A stretch of DNA of 22,897 nucleotides, from assembly GCA_026770585.1 (NCBI GenBank), contig MU646305.1, positions 669,097 to 691,993 of the forward strand, read 5' to 3'. Source of the DNA: Baffinella frigidus (Eukaryota > Cryptophyceae > Cryptomonadales > Baffinellaceae). The notes below the pieces were generated by a model that was given only the letters and a program-made list of their open reading frames with translations, did not search any database and was not told where the DNA came from. Made by a program: the position numbers and the translations under genes. Below, one piece after another: positions 10,101 to 13,121 of the stretch. Position 1 is the first letter of the stretch; every line of letters begins with the position of its first letter.

Positions 10101-12179
10101 TTGCTACCAACACGGCCGCCATGTACGCACCCCCACCGAGGCTGTGTCTGAGTCCAACAACTTTCTTTCTTTTTGGAGGCGGGATATGACCTTCTTGCGA
10201 GTCACAAGGTCCCGTCCCGTCCCCGAAGCGAGTAGAGCCCTTTATCTTCGTATACGTTGTATACTCGGTGATATACGACTGTTTATCTTCGTATACGTTG
10301 TATACTCGGTGATATACGACTCTGGGTAGGTCCCTCGAGATGATCTTCTCTCTCGTGTGACCTCAAGAAAACCTTAAAGCCAACCAACCCTGAGTCTATC
10401 ATTGCTACCAACACGGCCGCCATGTACGCACCTCCACCGAGGCTGTGTCTGAGTCCAACAATTTTTCCTTGTGGGAAGCGGGGTAAGACCTTCCCGCCAG
10501 TCACTTAGCAGCGGCCGAGCCCCCCCCCCCCCGGATATCCGGGGGAAACGCCGTTAGAATCCATCTTATCCATTGCAAATGGATAAGATTCTAGTACAAA
10601 TCGTTTAGATGGACTGTATCCGTGAAGCCCCCGGTGGCTGCTCAGTGGTCACGAGGTCCCGTCCCGGCAGCCCCCGAAGCACGTCCCCTGTCTTCTTCTT
10701 CTCTTCTTTATTACTCTCGATACAGGTCCTAGAAAGGCCCTTTAGCCTTGAGTTGAGTGATACAATGTCTATGAGCCTCAAGAGAGAGCCCGCACCGGAA
10801 ATGAAAATACTACGTCTCCTGTAAGCATCGGTTGACTGCACAGGGGTAGAGCGGTCTTCTCATCTGTCGGCCACTCACCGACATGAAAATATGAACAAGG
10901 GCTCCAATTCCGGCAACTTTTGGCGTGATTCTGAAGTTTTAGAGTTTTATTTTGTGATAAAAATGCCAAAGTGGCCGAAATTGGAGCCCTTGTTCATAAA
11001 TTTCATATCGGTTGGTGGCCGACAGATGCGAAAACCGCTCTACCTCGTTTATAAGGTGGTGCACCCCCATAGGACCCTGCAGTAGGTCTATCTATAACCA
11101 TGGCCGTACGATGTTCCTAGGGGGGCGTGCTGCTCCGTATGCGCGAGGTACCCCTGCAAACGTCTTGCCGTCCGAAAGGAAGCATGGCCTTTCTACAGAA
11201 CAAGTTCCGGTGTCCGCCTATGTTGGGAGCTCGAAGAACATACATGACCTATTGGACCTTGACCGCGCGTGATGCAGGGTCTTTGCTACAGGGGTACCTC
11301 GCTCATAAGAAACCGCCGCCTCCTAGGACCCTACGGTAGGCCCATGCCTAGGGCCCTATGGTGATCCTAGGGGGGTGGGCGTTTCTTATGAGCGAGGTAC
11401 CCCTGTATGGATCCTGTCTTTGGTGCGGCGATTCGGTCTCGGCCGTCACTTCTCGCACGGCCCTTAACCATCGCTTTCCGTAGTCATACTATGCTCTGAA
11501 TACAGGGCCACCTCGCCCATAAGGAGCCGCCCCCTCCTGGGACCGTGCAGTAGGCCTATCTATCCCTACGGTGGTCCTAGGGGGGGGGGGGGTGCTCCGT
11601 ATGAGCAAGGTAATCCTGCAGTGATGACCCTGGGGACGGCGCGTGCCCTTAATTTCAAGTAACCCCTGTATCCCTCAAGTGGCGGACGGTCGATTAATCG
11701 CCCTAACTCGCCCTAGGCAGGTCCTAGGGCCCTACCGTAGGGCGTATGAACCTACTCGCCACTTAAGGGATATACACAGCGATGCCGTGCGGATTCGTGG
11801 TTTGTACATGTATTGAAAGTATGCATCCGGACACCTCAGGGAGCGGAGGGCCGTGCACGGAGTCACGTGACCCGTGCTTGGAGCCTACTCGCCACTTACG
11901 GGATGTGCTGAACACACGATGCTACCCCCGTGTACCTCGCTCATAAGAAACGCCCACCCCCCTAGGACCACCATAGGGCCCTAGGCATGGGCCTACTGTA
12001 GGGTCCTCGGGGGAGGCGGTTTCTTATGAGCGAGGTACCCCTGAAATCCTGCAGTGATGGCATGCGCTGAACACACGATGCTACCCCCGTGCTCGCAGAA
12101 ATCGCTGCTCAACGTCATGGCGAAAGAAGCAGCTCTCATCCGAGCAGCTCGTACAGCGCTTGGGAAAGCGGAACTCTAG
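296..12179 (+). CDS. GH18 chitinase-like glycoside hydrolase, nine-exon gene, 5' end missing
   Basis: Family 18 glycoside hydrolases fold as a TIM barrel and cleave beta-1,4-linked N-acetylglucosamine polymers by substrate-assisted catalysis. Nine exons (296-347, 1331-1412, 2986-3057, 4698-4812, 6090-6188, 6546-6620, 8493-8617, 10004-10064, 12099-12179) join in one frame of 253 codons plus TAG. Every internal intron is GT-AG and every phase agrees. Landmarks in joined residues: KLLLCIGG 9-16; catalytic DGFDIDWE 50-57 with E57 the proton donor; MSYD 115-118; GMPAYGR 152-158; GVFLWE 212-217. All expected active-site motifs in this part are intact. A complete GH18 domain is about 340-370 residues, so roughly 90-100 N-terminal residues (first strands, any signal peptide) are off-window. 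Chitinase versus a chitinase-like lectin or other GH18 activity cannot be settled, but the intact DxxDxDxE favours an enzyme. Exons 1 and 9 are the least certain. Confidence 0.9.
441..606. mobile_element. MITE family F1, copy 1
   Basis: A near-perfect palindrome in intron 1. The left end TAACGTCCTGAAAACCGGGT pairs with ACCCGGTTTTCAGGACGTTA on the right. The interior contains CCTACGGTAGG words and AGGTCCTAGG. Related copies lie at 5271-5429 and 22312-22470, with a half copy at 6624-6731. It has no coding capacity, so it would be non-autonomous. Confidence 0.85.
704..808. repeat. Tandem duplication, about 63-bp period
   Basis: GAATTCACATCGGAGGGG followed by CCTAACAxGCCTCCGGCGG occurs twice in direct orientation (from about 706 and 769). 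It lies in intron 1. ORFs on both strands here overlap the repeat and have no family signature. Confidence 0.75.
1002..1112. repeat. CT microsatellite
   Basis: Almost pure (CT)n with a few TTCT and GTCT interruptions in intron 1. ORFs here that translate to RE or SL repeats are low-complexity artefacts. Confidence 0.95.
1146..1286. mobile_element. MITE family F10
   Basis: Inverted repeat: the left arm AACTTCTAGCTCTGTCCCAC pairs with GACAGAGCTAGAACTT on the right, and ATCTAGTCTCATC pairs imperfectly with GATGAGACCAATTT. The AT-rich interior has no ORF. Only one copy was seen in the window. Confidence 0.7.
1331..1412 (+). CDS. GH18 exon 2 (MAMSSKVASRKAF helix)
   Basis: Starts after CCCGGCAG and ends at GCCAG before GTGCCT. 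It encodes RSEFFMAMSSKVASRKAF then AQNLISLA, matching the GH18 segment of the form F-x-x-M-(x)n-R-x-x-F-x-x-x-(I/L) just before the catalytic strand. The acceptor follows a short AAACCCTCAAACCCTAAACC tract of telomere type. Phase 1 in, phase 2 out. Confidence 0.88.
1434..1552. repeat. Imperfect 18-20 bp tandem repeat
   Basis: Five variants of CACACGTCTTTCTAAGA in direct order, partly spaced by GACCGACCCGGGAG. It begins just after the exon 2 donor. No function is inferred. Confidence 0.8.
1647..1707 (+). pseudogene. Partial echo of GH18 exon 2
   Basis: AGTAAGGTTGCGAGCCGCAA and then GGCCTTCGCG are identical to exon 2. After that the copy diverges and loses part of the LISLA coding region, but it regains CTCGCCAG|GT at 1700-1709. 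It lies inside intron 2, about 300 bp after the real exon. Further short echoes of the donor context GCCAGGTGCCTC occur at about 1856 and 2177. Confidence 0.85.
1926..2033. mobile_element. MITE family F7, copy 1
   Basis: Starts TCCCTTAAGTGGCCAG and ends near CTGACCACGTAAGG, flanked by TA on both sides. It shares GGTCCTAGGGCCCTACGGTA and GGGCGTATGAGCCTACT with copies at 11671-11770, 13424-13524 and 14269-14369, and with a fragment near 14884-14947. Flanking TA suggests a Tc1/mariner-like TA target preference. Confidence 0.8.
2032..2154. repeat. Hairpin with CCCTCAAGCGG ends
   Basis: CCCTCAAGCGG at the left pairs with CCGCTTGAGGGG at the right. The middle carries TACGGCATTGCCTACCGTAG, related to the F1 and F7 cores. 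Parts of its right half (GTTATTCACGAAAT and GTCTGCTGTGTGG) recur in diverged form near 14650 and 17810. Confidence 0.6.
2414..2492. repeat. Dispersed repeat with AAACCTAAAGGACC tail, copy 1
   Basis: CTGCAGATCC, GCGTGTCGTTGGG, TGTTGGG and GAAATTAAAACCTAAAGGAC occur in the same order as at 5981-6062. The short repeated AAAGGACC tail resembles a SINE-like 3' end, but no RNA polymerase III boxes were identified. Confidence 0.6.
2633..2981. repeat. Interstitial telomere-like array abutting the exon 3 acceptor
   Basis: About 350 bp of degenerate AACCCTA/AAACCCT words. The last part is an almost perfect (CCCTAAA)n run from about 2905 to 2980. The array ends in CGCAG at 2981-2985, directly at the acceptor of the catalytic exon. 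CCCTAAA is the plant/alga-type telomere unit. Confidence 0.9.
2986..3057 (+). CDS. GH18 exon 3 (catalytic DGFDIDWE)
   Basis: Encodes TAGLDGFDIDWEEDLM then SNPAKLK, with the split glycine GG|G. DGFDIDWE is the GH18 signature DxxDxDxE; the last E is the catalytic acid. The donor is GTAATG at 3058. This exon alone identifies the family. Confidence 0.95.
3062..3128. repeat. 9-bp tandem repeat (GCTCCAATA)n behind the exon 3 donor
   Basis: About seven units of GCTCCAATA with two single-base variants start within 5 nt of the intron 3 donor and end at AGCTCAAAG, which resembles the exon's own AAGCTCAAAG end. Confidence 0.9.
3176..3318. mobile_element. MITE family F9, copy 1
   Basis: TTTCTGAGGAATACGATTTT at the left pairs with an interrupted right arm (CACCAAAATCGCAT and AAATCGTATTTCTCAGAAA), so the right arm is a partial double copy. 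A second copy with the same layout lies at 21900-22026. Short direct copies of AGCACTGGATGC lie on either side (about 3139 and 3415). Confidence 0.75.
3328..3367 (+). pseudogene. Partial echo of GH18 exon 3 3' end
   Basis: Ends in AAGCTCAAAGG|GTGAGC, like the real exon's AAGCTCAAAGG|GTAATG; CTGTCGAACC is also shared. It lacks the catalytic motif. It keeps a strong donor but has no acceptor of its own nearby. Confidence 0.75.
3368..3831. other. Intron 3 interior with short repeats
   Basis: Contains ACAGTTTTCTGCCG twice (about 3458 and 3651), a CGGGTACGGG/CCTACGGTAGGCAATAGC stretch that resembles part of F1 (about 3483-3556), and no supported exon. ORFs here run through repeats in several frames. 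Confidence 0.5.
3832..4038 (+). mobile_element. MITE family F4, copy 1
   Basis: About 205 bp, with ends related to CACTCGAGGCTAGAA. Inside are AACCCCAC-type sequence, CCAGTCACGGGCAGG, a short perfect palindrome around GGTCACGTACCTGCGGG, and GTGTGAAAATTACTACACA, which is half of the family H core. Other copies lie at 7602-7807 and 13122-13329 (opposite orientation) and at 16253-16454 (same orientation). Confidence 0.85.
4082..4222. mobile_element. MITE family F8
   Basis: TAACGCCAGCG at the left pairs with CGCTGGCGTTA at the right. Nested inside are TACGGTAGGAACCCCCC pairing with GGGGGGCTCCTACCGTAGG, and a centre of CCTCCTACGAC pairing with GTCGTAGGAGG. Single copy in this window. Confidence 0.8.
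4241..4397. repeat. Hairpin flanked by a direct repeat
   Basis: GCTCGCAGAACCAGAAAC occurs at 4243 and again at 4373. Between them GCCCATACCCTGA (4270) pairs with TCAGGGTATGGGC (ending 4317). The sequence GTGCTCGCAG recurs at the acceptor of exon 9 (12089-12098). Confidence 0.75.
4504..4653. mobile_element. MITE family F3, copy 1
   Basis: Ends CCACGGAGGGC and GCCCTGCGTGG. The interior includes CACCCTTTGAGCCATTGGGT and two copies of AAAATTGACTTTTGAAT. The second copy is 8288-8453. Both copies end just upstream of a real GH18 exon acceptor (about 44 and 39 bp). Confidence 0.85.
4698..4812 (+). CDS. GH18 exon 4 (FGLVMKQLR helix, LTLSVTY strand)
   Basis: Starts after GGGTAG and ends at CTTCAG before GTCAGC. 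It encodes FGLVMKQLRKTFRKEG, NLTLSVTYHPGQE and DVLTPEILQ. This is the helix and strand that follow the catalytic strand in GH18 proteins (L-x-x-L-R, then L-(T/S)-x-A/S-V). It ends in phase 0 and joins exon 5 as EILQ-AVDY, the usual order. Confidence 0.9.
4840..4965. repeat. Imperfect tandem repeat (ATCCAATCGCCTAATTAAA)
   Basis: Units of ATCCAATCGCCTAATTAAA, CTACTTAGGGCCCTATCTAA and TCGGCTAATTGATTTACTTA alternate. The same array recurs at about 5118-5205, after the exon 4 echo, so array and exon fragment were duplicated together. Confidence 0.85.
5010..5105 (+). pseudogene. Echo of GH18 exon 4 3' half plus intron start
   Basis: Encodes EGNLPLSVTYHPRQEDVLT in the same frame as the real exon and continues into the copied intron start (GCAGCACCCGGCCCCGAAAA). 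It lacks the 5' half of the exon and its donor has become ATGGC. Several differences are third-position changes. Shorter echoes of the intron start (CCCGGAAACGTATCG, CACCCGGCCACGGAAACG) occur at about 5455 and 5653. Confidence 0.85.
5118..5210. repeat. Second copy of the 4840-4965 tandem array
   Basis: CGTATCCAATCGCCTAGTTA, AATTACTTAGGGCCCTATCT and AATCGGCTAATTGATTTACC follow the exon 4 echo, as the first array follows the real exon. Confidence 0.8.
5271..5429. mobile_element. MITE family F1, copy 2
   Basis: TAACGGCCTGAAAATGGGGT pairs with ACCCCATTTTCAGGCCGTTA. The centre has CCTACCGTAGGCCGAG pairing with CTCGGCCTACGGTAGG. Its ends differ from copy 1 by paired (compensatory) changes. Confidence 0.85.
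5494..5637. mobile_element. Family H hairpin, copy b
   Basis: Core ACGAAAATTAC and GTAATTTTGATTGCC in inverted order. Outer arms AGGGGAAACCTATTGTTCTT and AAAAACAGTTTTTCCCGGAT pair imperfectly. Its left arm resembles copy g (16957-17096). Confidence 0.75.
5871..5911 (+). pseudogene. Partial echo of GH18 exon 5 start, with acceptor
   Basis: GGCAG|GCAGTCGACTACGCAGAGCT mirrors the real GCAG|GCGGTCGACTACGTCCATCT. It encodes AVDYAEL in phase, then loses the MSYD motif. It lies upstream of the real exon, so this echo is on the acceptor side. Confidence 0.75.
5981..6062. repeat. Dispersed repeat with AAACCTAAAGGACC tail, copy 2
   Basis: See 2414-2492. This copy has a longer tail (three AAAGGACCT-type units). 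Confidence 0.6.
6090..6188 (+). CDS. GH18 exon 5 (AVDYVHLMSYD strand)
   Basis: Starts after TTTGCAG and ends before GTGCGA. It encodes AVDYVHLMSYDSCRTT, PCRHATLSDASSH and AAAA. VDYVHLMSYD is the conserved sixth strand of GH18 barrels, where Y and D line the active site; HATLSDA matches the loop common after it. The exon is exactly 33 codons, phase 0 at both ends. Confidence 0.95.
6195..6541. repeat. Telomere-like array filling intron 5
   Basis: Nearly the whole 357-bp intron is degenerate ACCCTAAACTCTACACCCTA-type repeat, from a few bases after the donor to the acceptor (CCCTAAACCAG). No other element is present. Confidence 0.92.
6546..6620 (+). CDS. GH18 exon 6 (GNLVVGMPAYGR strand)
   Basis: Starts after AAACCAG and ends at GGAGAG before GTACCG. 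It encodes VRRVPPGNLVVGMPAYGR then KMASPGE, 25 codons in phase 0. P-x-x-K/N-L-V-x-G-x-P-x-Y-G-R is the conserved seventh strand of GH18. Both donor (GTGCGA) and acceptor side (GTGCGC) of the preceding intron begin with GTGCG. Confidence 0.95.
6624..6731. mobile_element. MITE family F1, half copy
   Basis: Right half only: from CGTAGGGCCCCTAGGACC through CCTACGGCCTACCGTAGG to CGGTTTTCAGGACGTTAGCC. It sits exactly between exon 6 and its first echo. Confidence 0.8.
6746..6811 (+). pseudogene. Near-complete echo of GH18 exon 6 (6b)
   Basis: Encodes VPPGNLVLGMPAYGR then KMASPGE followed by GTACCC, the same frame and donor position as exon 6. Of five base differences over 66 nt, four are synonymous third-position changes and one gives V to L. 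The upstream AG (6743-6744) would join out of phase by one base, so as read it cannot simply replace exon 6. It could be a decayed alternative exon or a copy from a functional paralogue. Confidence 0.85.
6816..6996. mobile_element. MITE family F5, copy 1 (181 bp)
   Basis: Ends CCACACGAGGCTATCCATGC and GCATGGATAGCCTCGTGTGG are perfect inverted repeats of 20 bp. Centre: ATCACGTTTCCGTACGGA pairs with TCCGTACGGAAACGTGAT. It is flanked by TAC on both sides. The second copy, 15837-16017, is the same length with about 7 differences by eye. Confidence 0.92.
6997..7140 (+). pseudogene. Two further echoes of the exon 6 3' end
   Basis: 6997-7026 encodes YGRKTASPGE followed by GTACTG. 7118-7140 repeats ATGGCCAGCCCGGGAG then GGCAAG, without a donor. 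Between them lies an unassigned 90-bp stretch. Counting exon 6 itself, four copies of the same donor-side segment lie in about 600 bp, separated by different MITEs. Confidence 0.85.
7155..7290. repeat. Imperfect hairpin with CTAAGTCAAC ends
   Basis: GATTTCAGCTAAGTCAACCA at the left pairs loosely with GGAGTTGACTTAGGCGAAAT at the right. A short internal CAGCTCACCTATGTCAAC / TTTGACTTAAGGCGCTGG pair is also visible. A diverged GGGGAGTTGACTTGAG end recurs near 15725. Confidence 0.6.
7338..7508. mobile_element. Family H hairpin, copy c (longest arms)
   Basis: Arms of about 65 bp: TCATCCCACCAGGTATTTGA and ATGCTTCGGAGTTCCCCGAA pair with TTCGGGGAACTCCGAAGCAT and TCAAACACCTGGCGGGATGA. The inner core ACGAAATTTACTACACA pairs with TGTGTAGTACATTTCGT. 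The loop holds CAGTCACGTCCAG. Confidence 0.85.
7602..7807 (-). mobile_element. MITE family F4, copy 2
   Basis: CTCGAGGCTAGAAGTGTGAC to TATTTCTAGCCTCGAGTG. Opposite orientation to copies 1 and 4. The central palindrome is degraded (GAGTCACGTATCGGGCGGAA). Confidence 0.85.
7842..8014. mobile_element. MITE family H2, copy 1
   Basis: GAGCGTTTGCGGTAATTGTT pairs with AACAATTTCCGCAAACGCTC, and TTTTCCGGTTTTCCG pairs with CGGAAAACCGGAAAA. It is flanked by TA on both sides (7840-7841, 8015-8016), which fits a 2-bp TA target duplication. The second copy is 20653-20871. Confidence 0.88.
8054..8154 (+). pseudogene. Decayed echo of GH18 exon 7, upstream side
   Basis: GTAG|GCGGAGACGTACC starts like the real GTAG|GTGGAGACGTACA. 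It encodes ETYRTLMARG, then a frameshift and stop, then GDERDGFFLNA in another frame before similarity ends. It keeps an AG acceptor but no donor. Confidence 0.85.
8288..8453. mobile_element. MITE family F3, copy 2
   Basis: CCACGCAGGGC to GCCCTGCGTGG. Interior as in copy 1 (CGCCCTTTGAGCCGTTGGGT and AAATTGACTTTTGAATTACC). It lies between the exon 7 echo and the real exon 7. Confidence 0.88.
8493..8617 (+). CDS. GH18 exon 7 (VETYRTLMA, GFYLNGPATIRDK)
   Basis: Starts after GATGTAG and ends at AAACG before GTACAG. It encodes VETYRTLMARGEEGW, SEGGDERDGFYLNGP and ATIRDKVLLAK plus two bases of an Arg codon. V-x-T-Y-x-x-L is the GH18 segment after the YGR strand, and the Y-N-G-x-x-T-I-x-x-K helix precedes the last strand. 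The join PGE|VETY with exon 6 is in phase. Confidence 0.95.
8618..8833. repeat. Direct repeat and exon 7 tail echo in intron 7
   Basis: TACCCTCCACACATACTC occurs at about 8661 and 8748, each followed by a CGGCC-type and CCCGA-type stretch. At about 8779-8818 CCGCGACAAAGAGCTCCTCG and CGAAACGG repeat the end of exon 7 (RDKxLLAKR) followed by TGCTCCCC rather than GTACAG. Confidence 0.75.
8834..8972. mobile_element. Family H hairpin, copy d
   Basis: CGGGAAACGGTTTTAATTTA pairs with TTTTAAATTAAAACCGTTTCC. Core: CAATGAAATTTACTACACA pairs with GTGTGGTAATTTTCATTG. Confidence 0.85.
8985..9095. repeat. CT-rich low-complexity tract
   Basis: CTCTCCC/TCTCTCC variants. ORFs on both strands here (SLS or RER runs) are artefacts. 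Confidence 0.92.
9303..9505 (+). pseudogene. Echo of the exon 7 tail split by a family H insertion
   Basis: GACGGACCTGCGACGATC (9303-9320) and GATCCGCGACAAAGTGCTCA (9461 onward, then CCGCAAAGCGG) are the two halves of the exon 7 segment encoding NGPATIRDKV-LAKR. They are interrupted at GATC by hairpin copy e. GATC is present on both sides, as expected for a 4-bp target duplication. Confidence 0.85.
9321..9460. mobile_element. Family H hairpin, copy e, inside an exon echo
   Basis: TACGCAAACACCTATAATTT pairs with AAATTATAAGTGTTTGCGCA. Core: CAATGAAATTTACTACACA pairs with CGTGTAGTAATTTTGATTG. It is flanked by GATC at both ends. Confidence 0.88.
9518..9650. mobile_element. Family H hairpin, copy f
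   Basis: ATGAATTAATTGCTTTTCGG pairs with CCGAAAGCAATTAATTAACA. Core: CAACGAAAATTACTACACG pairs with TGTGTAGTAAATTTCGTTG. Confidence 0.85.
9651..9813. other. Intron 7 spacer
   Basis: Holds TCCTAGGACCCTACGGTAGG (about 9663), the CCTACGGTAGG module without visible TIRs. Nothing else is recognised. Confidence 0.5.
9814..9955. mobile_element. MITE family F11, copy 1
   Basis: CCACTTAGCAGCC at the left pairs with GCCGCCGCTAAGTGG at the right. The interior stretch CAGTCCATCTAAACGATTTG plus TACTAGAATC reappears inverted in copy 2 (10506-10648). It ends about 48 bp before the exon 8 acceptor. Confidence 0.8.
10004..10064 (+). CDS. GH18 exon 8 (GLAGVFLWEAGHDL strand)
   Basis: Starts after CTTCCGCAG and ends at CACGAG before GTCCCG. 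It encodes LGLAGVFLWEAGHDLPASHE. G-(V/I)-F-x-W-E is the eighth strand of the GH18 barrel, with the tryptophan that floors the active site. A nearer AG (CTCGCAG at 10011-10017) gives a wrong frame. The donor choice is supported by the phase match to exon 9. Confidence 0.9.
10101..10461. repeat. 60-bp direct repeat bracketing an exon 8 echo, plus a 41-bp tandem
   Basis: ATTGCTACCAACACGGCCGC and CATGTACGCACC then CCACCGAGGCTGTGTCTGAG occur at about 10101-10160 and 10399-10461 with one or two differences. Between them a 41-bp unit starting TTTATCTTCGTATACGTTGT is duplicated in tandem (10241-10281, 10282-10321). Confidence 0.9.
10165..10240 (+). pseudogene. Echo of GH18 exon 8 (8b)
   Basis: TTTTTGGAGGCGGGATATGA and CCTTCTTGCGAGTCACAAGG align to exon 8 and the intron start that follows it. 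The frame is disrupted relative to FLWEAGHDL. AAGGTCCCG keeps the donor context in altered form. Confidence 0.8.
10463..10690 (+). pseudogene. Echo of exon 8 (8c) split by MITE F11 copy 2
   Basis: CCTTGTGGGAAGCGGGGTAA through CTTCCCGCCAGTCAC (to about 10505) continues after the insertion as GTCACGAGGTCCCGTCCCGG (from about 10650). The two halves are one exon-8-like segment interrupted at GTCAC. Confidence 0.8.
10506..10648. mobile_element. MITE family F11, copy 2
   Basis: CACTTAGCAGCGGCCGAG to GGTGGCTGCTCAGTG. Inverted relative to copy 1: GATTCTAGTACAAATCGTTT then AGATGGACTG is the reverse complement of 9845-9878. It contains a C-run and a GGATATCC centre. Confidence 0.78.
10841..11156. mobile_element. 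MITE family F6 copy interrupted by another MITE
   Basis: CAGGGGTA (10841-10848) and TACCTCGTTTATAAGG (11041 onward) to CGAGGTACCCCTG (11144-11156) form one F6 element. At its TA a second palindrome (10849-11040: GAGCGGTCTTCTCATCTGTC pairing with CATCTGTCGGCC-containing right arm ending ACCGCTC) has inserted. The inner element carries GGGCTCCAATTCCGGCAACT, found in diverged form near 12803 and 21405. Confidence 0.82.
11289..11405. mobile_element. MITE family F6
   Basis: Perfect-looking ends CAGGGGTACCTCGCTCATAA and TTATGAGCGAGGTACCCCTG, flanked by TA on both sides. Centre: CCTAGGACCCTACGGTAGGC. Best-preserved member of a cluster of about ten copies between 10841 and 15450. Confidence 0.9.
11503..11770. 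mobile_element. Degenerate F6 copy followed by F7 copy 2
   Basis: 11503-11619 is a diverged F6 (CAGGGCCACCTCGCCCATAA to CAAGGTAATCCTG). 11671-11770 is F7 (TCCCTCAAGTGGCGG to CTCGCCACTTAAGGGA), flanked by TA. Confidence 0.8.
11905..12098. mobile_element. F6 copy between duplicated exon 9 leader sequence
   Basis: 11933-12043 is an F6 element lacking its first six bases. The sequence GCTGAACACACGATGCTACC followed by CCCGTG lies immediately before it (from about 11907) and again at 12066-12091, directly upstream of the exon 9 acceptor. This is an acceptor-side echo of intron sequence. Confidence 0.8.
12099..12179 (+). CDS. GH18 terminal exon 9
   Basis: After CTCGCAG the exon reads KSLLNVMAKEAALIRAAR then TALGKAEL and TAG. 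It joins exon 8 in phase 0 to give HDLPASHE-KSLLNVM. GH18 domains typically end shortly after the WE strand with an S-L-L helix, which is what is seen. The reading frame has the helical, alanine-rich character of a C-terminal helix. It depends on a 2034-bp intron, so it is less sure than the central exons; alternative 3' exons near 10680-10820 were considered and rejected. Confidence 0.72.
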   Translation, partial: KSLLNVMAKEAALIRAARTALGKAEL

Positions 12180-12199
12180 TGCAGACCAGGAGCTCGAAT

Positions 12200-12205
12200 A
12201 ATAAA
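12200..12205 (+). promoter_or_regulatory. Possible poly(A) signal AATAAA
   Basis: AATAAA lies about 20 nt after the exon 9 stop codon. It would fit a 3'-end signal, but the sequence is short and many protists do not use this hexamer. Confidence 0.3.
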
Positions 12206-12303
12206 GTGTTCTTGCAGGAAAACCAAAGCCCTTGTGAGAAACGATTCCCAGGGGTGTGCGGGCTCTTATTTGAGGCCACCTTGTAGCATGCAGCCAAATG
12301 GTC

Positions 12304-12345
12304 ATCCGGGCAGCTCGTACAGCGCCTGGGAAAGCGGAACTGTAG
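12304..12345 (+). pseudogene. Echo of GH18 exon 9 C-terminus with stop
   Basis: Encodes IRAARTAPGKAEL and TAG. It differs from exon 9 by two synonymous changes and L to P. It lies 125 bp after the real exon, followed by unrelated sequence. Confidence 0.85.
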
Positions 12346-12363
12346 TCACGACAAGACGGTCTA

Positions 12364-12675
12364 CAGGGGTACCTCGCTCATGAGAAACGCCCATCCCCCT
12401 AGGACCACCATAGGGCCCTAGGCATGGTCCTACTGTAGGGTCCTAGGGTGGGGCGGTTTCTTATGAGCGAGGTACCCCTGTAATCATGCGGAGCGCTCAT
12501 AATGATGTGGAGCTCTAGTGAAAAACACAACAAATCGCTTGTAAAGGTGGGGCTCTACAGGGGTACCTCGTTCATAAGAAACCGCCCCCCCCTAGGACCC
12601 TACAGTAGGCCTATGCCTAGGGCCTTATGGCGGTCCTATGGGGGGGGGGGGGTTCTTATGAGCGAGGTACCCCTG
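12364..12675. mobile_element. Two MITE family F6 copies
   Basis: 12364-12480 and 12558-12675, each with CAGGGGTACCTCG ends and TA flanks. In the second the G-run in the right half is long. Confidence 0.88.
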
Positions 12676-12927
12676 TAGATGGTCGCGTGCGGGGAACGCG
12701 AAATGGCGACGTGGTCCACGCCATGTCACAAGTGGGGATTTCACACGCAACGTTTCGCGCTAAAAGTGTTTCGTGGTACAAAAACAACATTGTAGCGCCC
12801 ACGAAGGGCTCCAATTCCCAACACTTTTGGCGTTTTTTCCCTGGTGAGAATCAACTTTACCCGTACATGGTGTAGTAAAATGAAAATCCGACCTGGCGTG
12901 GTTCACTTCTCGCGTGACTTCTCTCTA
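12676..12927. repeat. Dispersed repeat fragment (GGGCTCCAATTCC)
   Basis: 12800-12880 carries AAGGGCTCCAATTCCCAACA, CTTTTGGCGT, GAATCAACTTTACC and GTAGTAAAATG in the same order as 21403-21480. The upstream part shows nothing recognised. Confidence 0.6.
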
Positions 12928-13044
12928 CAGGGGTACCTCGCTCATAAGAAACGTCCACCCCCCTAGGACCACCATCGGGCCCTAGGCATAGGCCTACCGT
13001 AGGGTCCTAGGAAGAGGCGGTTTCTTCTGAGCGAGGTACCCCTC
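12928..13044. mobile_element. MITE family F6
   Basis: CAGGGGTACCTCGCTCATAA to TTCTGAGCGAGGTACCCCT. Centre: CCACCATCGGGCCCTAGG and CCTACCGTAGG. Confidence 0.88.
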
Positions 13045-13121
13045 TAGCCTCTGCTAAACCATAGCATGAAGACACCATCTGCGAGGAACGGCGCCTCCAA
13101 GATGCCAACCTAAGAGCCTAC

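Noticed and set aside
10609-10824. ORF ending MKILRLL as the GH18 3' end
   Set aside because: It begins in MITE F11 and an exon 8 echo; the in-phase exon at 12099 gives a typical GH18 C-terminal helix and a stop.
296-12345. Echo pattern explained by tandem duplication of the whole gene
   Set aside because: Copies alternate exon by exon and never appear as an ordered block; MITE content between copies differs. Misassembly of alleles remains possible and is listed as a refuting test.
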